The notes under the pieces are model-generated. The model was given only the letters and a program-made list of their open reading frames with translations. It did no database searches and was not told where the DNA came from. This document shows, piece after piece, positions 31,031 to 33,284 of a stretch of 33,284 nt of DNA. Position numbers and translations under genes: made by a program. Positions within the stretch are counted from its first letter, which is position 1; each line of letters begins with the position of its first letter. Origin of the DNA: a virus; IMG/VR virus record IMGVR_UViG_3300030116_006646, positions 1 through 33,284 of that record. The stretch is one strand, 5' to 3'.

Positions 31031-31318
31031 TTAGAATTTTTTGTTTTTGATACTTTTTCTAAAATCTTCTAATTGTTTAGAAGCTAATTTACCTGTATCA
31101 ATAACTTCTTTTAAATTTTGTTCTACTTTGCCTACAATGTTATAGGCCAACCAAAGCATTTCTCTAGTTTCTTGTTCTTTTACACCAGTACTAAATAGAC
31201 TATCTTGATAAGCTTTTTTTAATTTATCAAAAGACTCTTGTAATAAAGGATTTTCAAAAAGTTGTTTAGCCTTGTTTGACTGGCTCACTTCCTTTTGGAG
31301 TTTGTCCTGGTCCATCAT
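31031..31318 (-). CDS. Small conserved head-locus protein
   Basis: 95 residues, helical. KAKQLFENPLLQESFDKLKK and EMLWLAYNIVGKVEQNLKEV and DTGKLASKQLEDF are the landmarks (NPLL..SF.KL...W.A...VGKV...L...V..GKLA...L). A recurring podovirus protein between portal and scaffold genes. It overlaps the portal end by 53 bases and has no clear ribosome site (the first two codons are both ATG), which suggests coupling to portal translation. Confidence 0.7.
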   Translation of the reverse strand: MMDQDKLQKEVSQSNKAKQLFENPLLQESFDKLKKAYQDSLFSTGVKEQETREMLWLAYNIVGKVEQNLKEVIDTGKLASKQLEDFRKSIKNKKF

Positions 31319-33284
31319 TTAAGTTACTCACTTGTTTTTCTAGTGACTCTGCGCTTCGTTGTGCTTCTAAAAAAGTTTTATTTCTATTGTTTGTAACTAA
31401 CTTCTCAAGATCTGCTTCTGCTTTTAATTTTGCTACGTCTATTTGTGAATTATATTTTAATTCTAATTCTTTTATTTTAGTTTCAAAACCTAAAATAGCT
31501 TCTGCAGTGTCAGCTCTTAGTTTTTTGTTTTCTAATTCCAACTCTGCTATTTTACGTTTTTCTTCACTTTGTATTCTAGTAAATTCAATTTTTTCAATTG
31601 GTGTTAATGGTGGCTCTGGTGGTGGAGTCATCATTGATTTACCCATATCTGGATTAACAAAATAGTTTTCGACATTTTTTAAACCAGCGTTTTCTATAAT
31701 TTTTGCTAAACTATTATAAATATTTTTAAGACTAACCATTGGGAACTCTCTATTGCCTTGCAATTGGAAAGCTTGTAGTTGTCTTTCTAAAATATTATTT
31801 AGCATTACTATTTGTTGTTCTTTTGATCCACTACCTAATCCAACAACAATTGAAATATTAAATCTATTCTTCCACTCTGTAGGTTTTACAGGTACAAATT
31901 GATTGTTTAATTCTACAACTCTTTCTTTGTCTTGATACTTACAAGTTAATTCAAAGATACGTCTAAACAAATCCTTAATCCCTGTCTCTGCAAATACCCT
32001 AGCGATCAACTCCATTCTCATTTGAGATTGAGTCATAATCGCATTAACGCCAGTCGCTGTTTTGTTTAAGCTATCAGCGTCTAGGCCTTGATTGTATCTT
32101 GTTATCCCTGTTCTAGTTTCTCTAATTGTATCTAGGTATTCTAATAAAGGGAAAGCTTGTTGAGATATAGTTTGGTTTTGCATAGGGAACATCACTTGTG
32201 ATGGTGGTTGTTTAGTTCTAACCACACCCCCTGGTCTTGACGTAAGTAAATCATCAAGATTAACTTGGCCGTCCATAATCGCAACTCTATTGTTATTAGT
32301 TAAATACATATTATCTAATAACTGTCTCATAACTGTCGATTTAATTAATTGAACATCTTCAACTAATTCACTAACACTACGACCATAAAATCTATGAGGC
32401 ATTGGAATAGGTGTTAAGCTACAAAAAGGAATATTATCACAAGGCATATTCTCTAGTATTTCATTTGCACTAGACCCTGCTACTATTACTTTTCTTAGCT
32501 CTGCTACGCCATCACCATCCATATCACATCTTACATAGCACTCATAAACTTCAATGTCAGTTGTCGCTTCGTCTGGTGCTTCGTTTAATGGTGACTCATC
32601 TATATCACTTAATCTTGTAAGTCTTTCGTCATTCAAAAGAATATTATTTGATGTTGGCAAATTTTCTACAACATCTCTATCAAAGCCCATCTCTATAAGT
32701 TGGCTTCTAGTTTTCATAACTCTATGTGCTACAAAGTTTGCATCTTCGATAGACTTTGCACTTCTTTGAATTAGGAATTCTTCAGGTGGTACGTTTTCTA
32801 TTTTAACTTTACCACTAGTTGATGTTCTTTTAATCACTACGTCATGCAACATAGGTGTTGGAACATTTTCTAAATTTTGGCCAACCTCTTGAGGTTGATC
32901 AGGGTTTTGTTCCTCTTGTAATTTTGTTAAAGCTTTTAATTGTTCTAATTCTTCTTTTGCTTTTTCATCAACTCTAGTTTCTTCACTAACAATTTCTACA
33001 TTGTCATCATTAACTAAAACTTGATATTCAACTTCATTTAAATTTTTATAAGTTTCTTGCTCAACACTTGAGCTATCATCCCAATAAACTTTTACAATTC
33101 CATTTTTTTCTAAAAGTGCATCTTTAAACCAAGTGTATAGAATACTAAAACCATTATTATCTTTGTTAAAAATATAATTAATATAGTTTGTAGCTTGATC
33201 ACTTAATGGAACATCTTCGCTTTTTACAGGCTCACATTTAACTACTTGATCACTAGCTGTGAATATTCTTAACAAGTTAGGTAA
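31266..33284 (-). CDS. Portal protein, P22/SU10-like (5' end outside the window)
   Basis: At least 672 codons, open to the right edge; the first ATG-like start in the window is only a TTG at 33275, and the upstream codons continue LPN, so the real N-terminus lies beyond. Landmarks: NLLRIFTASDQVVKCEPV, YINYIFNKDNNGFSILYTWF, KDALLEKNGIVKVYW, NVPPEEFLIQRSAKS, PHRFYGRSVSELVEDVQLIK, RTGITRYNQGLDADSLNKTA, GVNAIMTQSQ. These are the P22-type portal fold elements. The C-terminus is a long charged coiled coil. It would form the dodecameric DNA gate of the head. Confidence 0.88.
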   Translation of the reverse strand, partial: LPNLLRIFTASDQVVKCEPVKSEDVPLSDQATNYINYIFNKDNNGFSILYTWFKDALLEKNGIVKVYWDDSSSVEQETYKNLNEVEYQVLVNDDNVEIVSEETRVDEKAKEELEQLKALTKLQEEQNPDQPQEVGQNLENVPTPMLHDVVIKRTSTSGKVKIENVPPEEFLIQRSAKSIEDANFVAHRVMKTRSQLIEMGFDRDVVENLPTSNNILLNDERLTRLSDIDESPLNEAPDEATTDIEVYECYVRCDMDGDGVAELRKVIVAGSSANEILENMPCDNIPFCSLTPIPMPHRFYGRSVSELVEDVQLIKSTVMRQLLDNMYLTNNNRVAIMDGQVNLDDLLTSRPGGVVRTKQPPSQVMFPMQNQTISQQAFPLLEYLDTIRETRTGITRYNQGLDADSLNKTATGVNAIMTQSQMRMELIARVFAETGIKDLFRRIFELTCKYQDKERVVELNNQFVPVKPTEWKNRFNISIVVGLGSGSKEQQIVMLNNILERQLQAFQLQGNREFPMVSLKNIYNSLAKIIENAGLKNVENYFVNPDMGKSMMTPPPEPPLTPIEKIEFTRIQSEEKRKIAELELENKKLRADTAEAILGFETKIKELELKYNSQIDVAKLKAEADLEKLVTNNRNKTFLEAQRSAESLEKQVSNLNDGPGQTPKGSEPVKQG

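Noticed and set aside
1-33284. tRNA genes, CRISPR arrays, insertion sequences or an origin of replication
   Set aside because: No tRNA cloverleaf or GTTCGA-type arm outside coding sequence, no regular spaced repeats, no transposase, and no iteron or DnaA-box cluster was seen by eye.
1-33284. T7-like RNA polymerase promoters
   Set aside because: No repeated 20-base-class promoter motif was seen upstream of late genes, and no single-subunit polymerase gene is present.

Overview
The window is most of a temperate, podovirus-like tailed phage (or prophage) with a very A+T-rich genome. The base composition, the dense ATGA/TAATG-coupled gene packing, and a virion module of the kind found in marine podoviruses (P22/SU10-type portal, DUF5309-type capsid, SU10/P22-gp4-type adaptor, P22-gp10-like tail hub, DUF7483 and LamG/SPRY fibre proteins) point to a low-GC marine alphaproteobacterial host such as SAR11/Pelagibacter. 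The host is an inference; no tRNA, rRNA or host gene is present.

Layout, left to right. (1) 1-3579, minus strand: an accessory cassette, transcribed leftward. It encodes a small metallopeptidase, a secreted protein, an HNH nuclease, a PD-(D/E)XK-like protein, a zinc-finger protein, an MT-A70 adenine methyltransferase, a small conserved protein and a TET/GREB1-associated-type glycosyltransferase (TAGT). A further gene is cut by the window edge. (2) 3684-7405, plus strand: a coupled recombination and regulation operon (RecB-like exonuclease, coiled-coil protein, Erf-type annealing protein, small SSB-like protein, DUF3310 protein, LexA-type winged helix, two unknowns, Cro/CI-type regulator). Two strong terminators and a 56-aa gene follow. 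(3) 7461-9260, minus: tyrosine integrase and three small downstream genes. (4) 9261-9481: intergenic, with a bidirectional terminator, GATC palindromes and the integrase promoter. (5) 9482-12656, minus: small proteins and the lysis group (endolysin, holin-like, candidate spanin-like proteins). (6) 12656-18477: internal-virion/ejection-like proteins and a GNAT-like protein. (7) 18477-25273: fibres and adhesins. (8) 25283-33284: tail hub, adaptor, head decoration, major capsid, scaffold and portal. The portal is cut by the right edge and no terminase is present.

How it fits together. The right three quarters is one long leftward late transcription block running portal to capsid to tail to fibres to ejection proteins to lysis, ending at the 9366-9412 terminator. 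No DNA polymerase, helicase, primase or T7-like RNA polymerase is visible, so replication and transcription probably rely on the host, with the phage adding an exonuclease/annealing/SSB-like recombination set. The most interesting part is the left cassette: a glycosyltransferase of a class linked to modified DNA bases, a base methyltransferase, a conserved small partner and two nuclease-like genes in one translationally coupled unit. This suggests a DNA modification or self/non-self system whose remaining parts may lie just outside the window.

Eight small genes shorter than 60 residues were found by reading the sequence directly (7235-7405, 7461-7628, 9482-9640, 11485-11601, 17232-17342, 27913-28050, 28318-28431 and the re-started 25283-25429). 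Several start codons were moved from TTG to coupled ATG codons.
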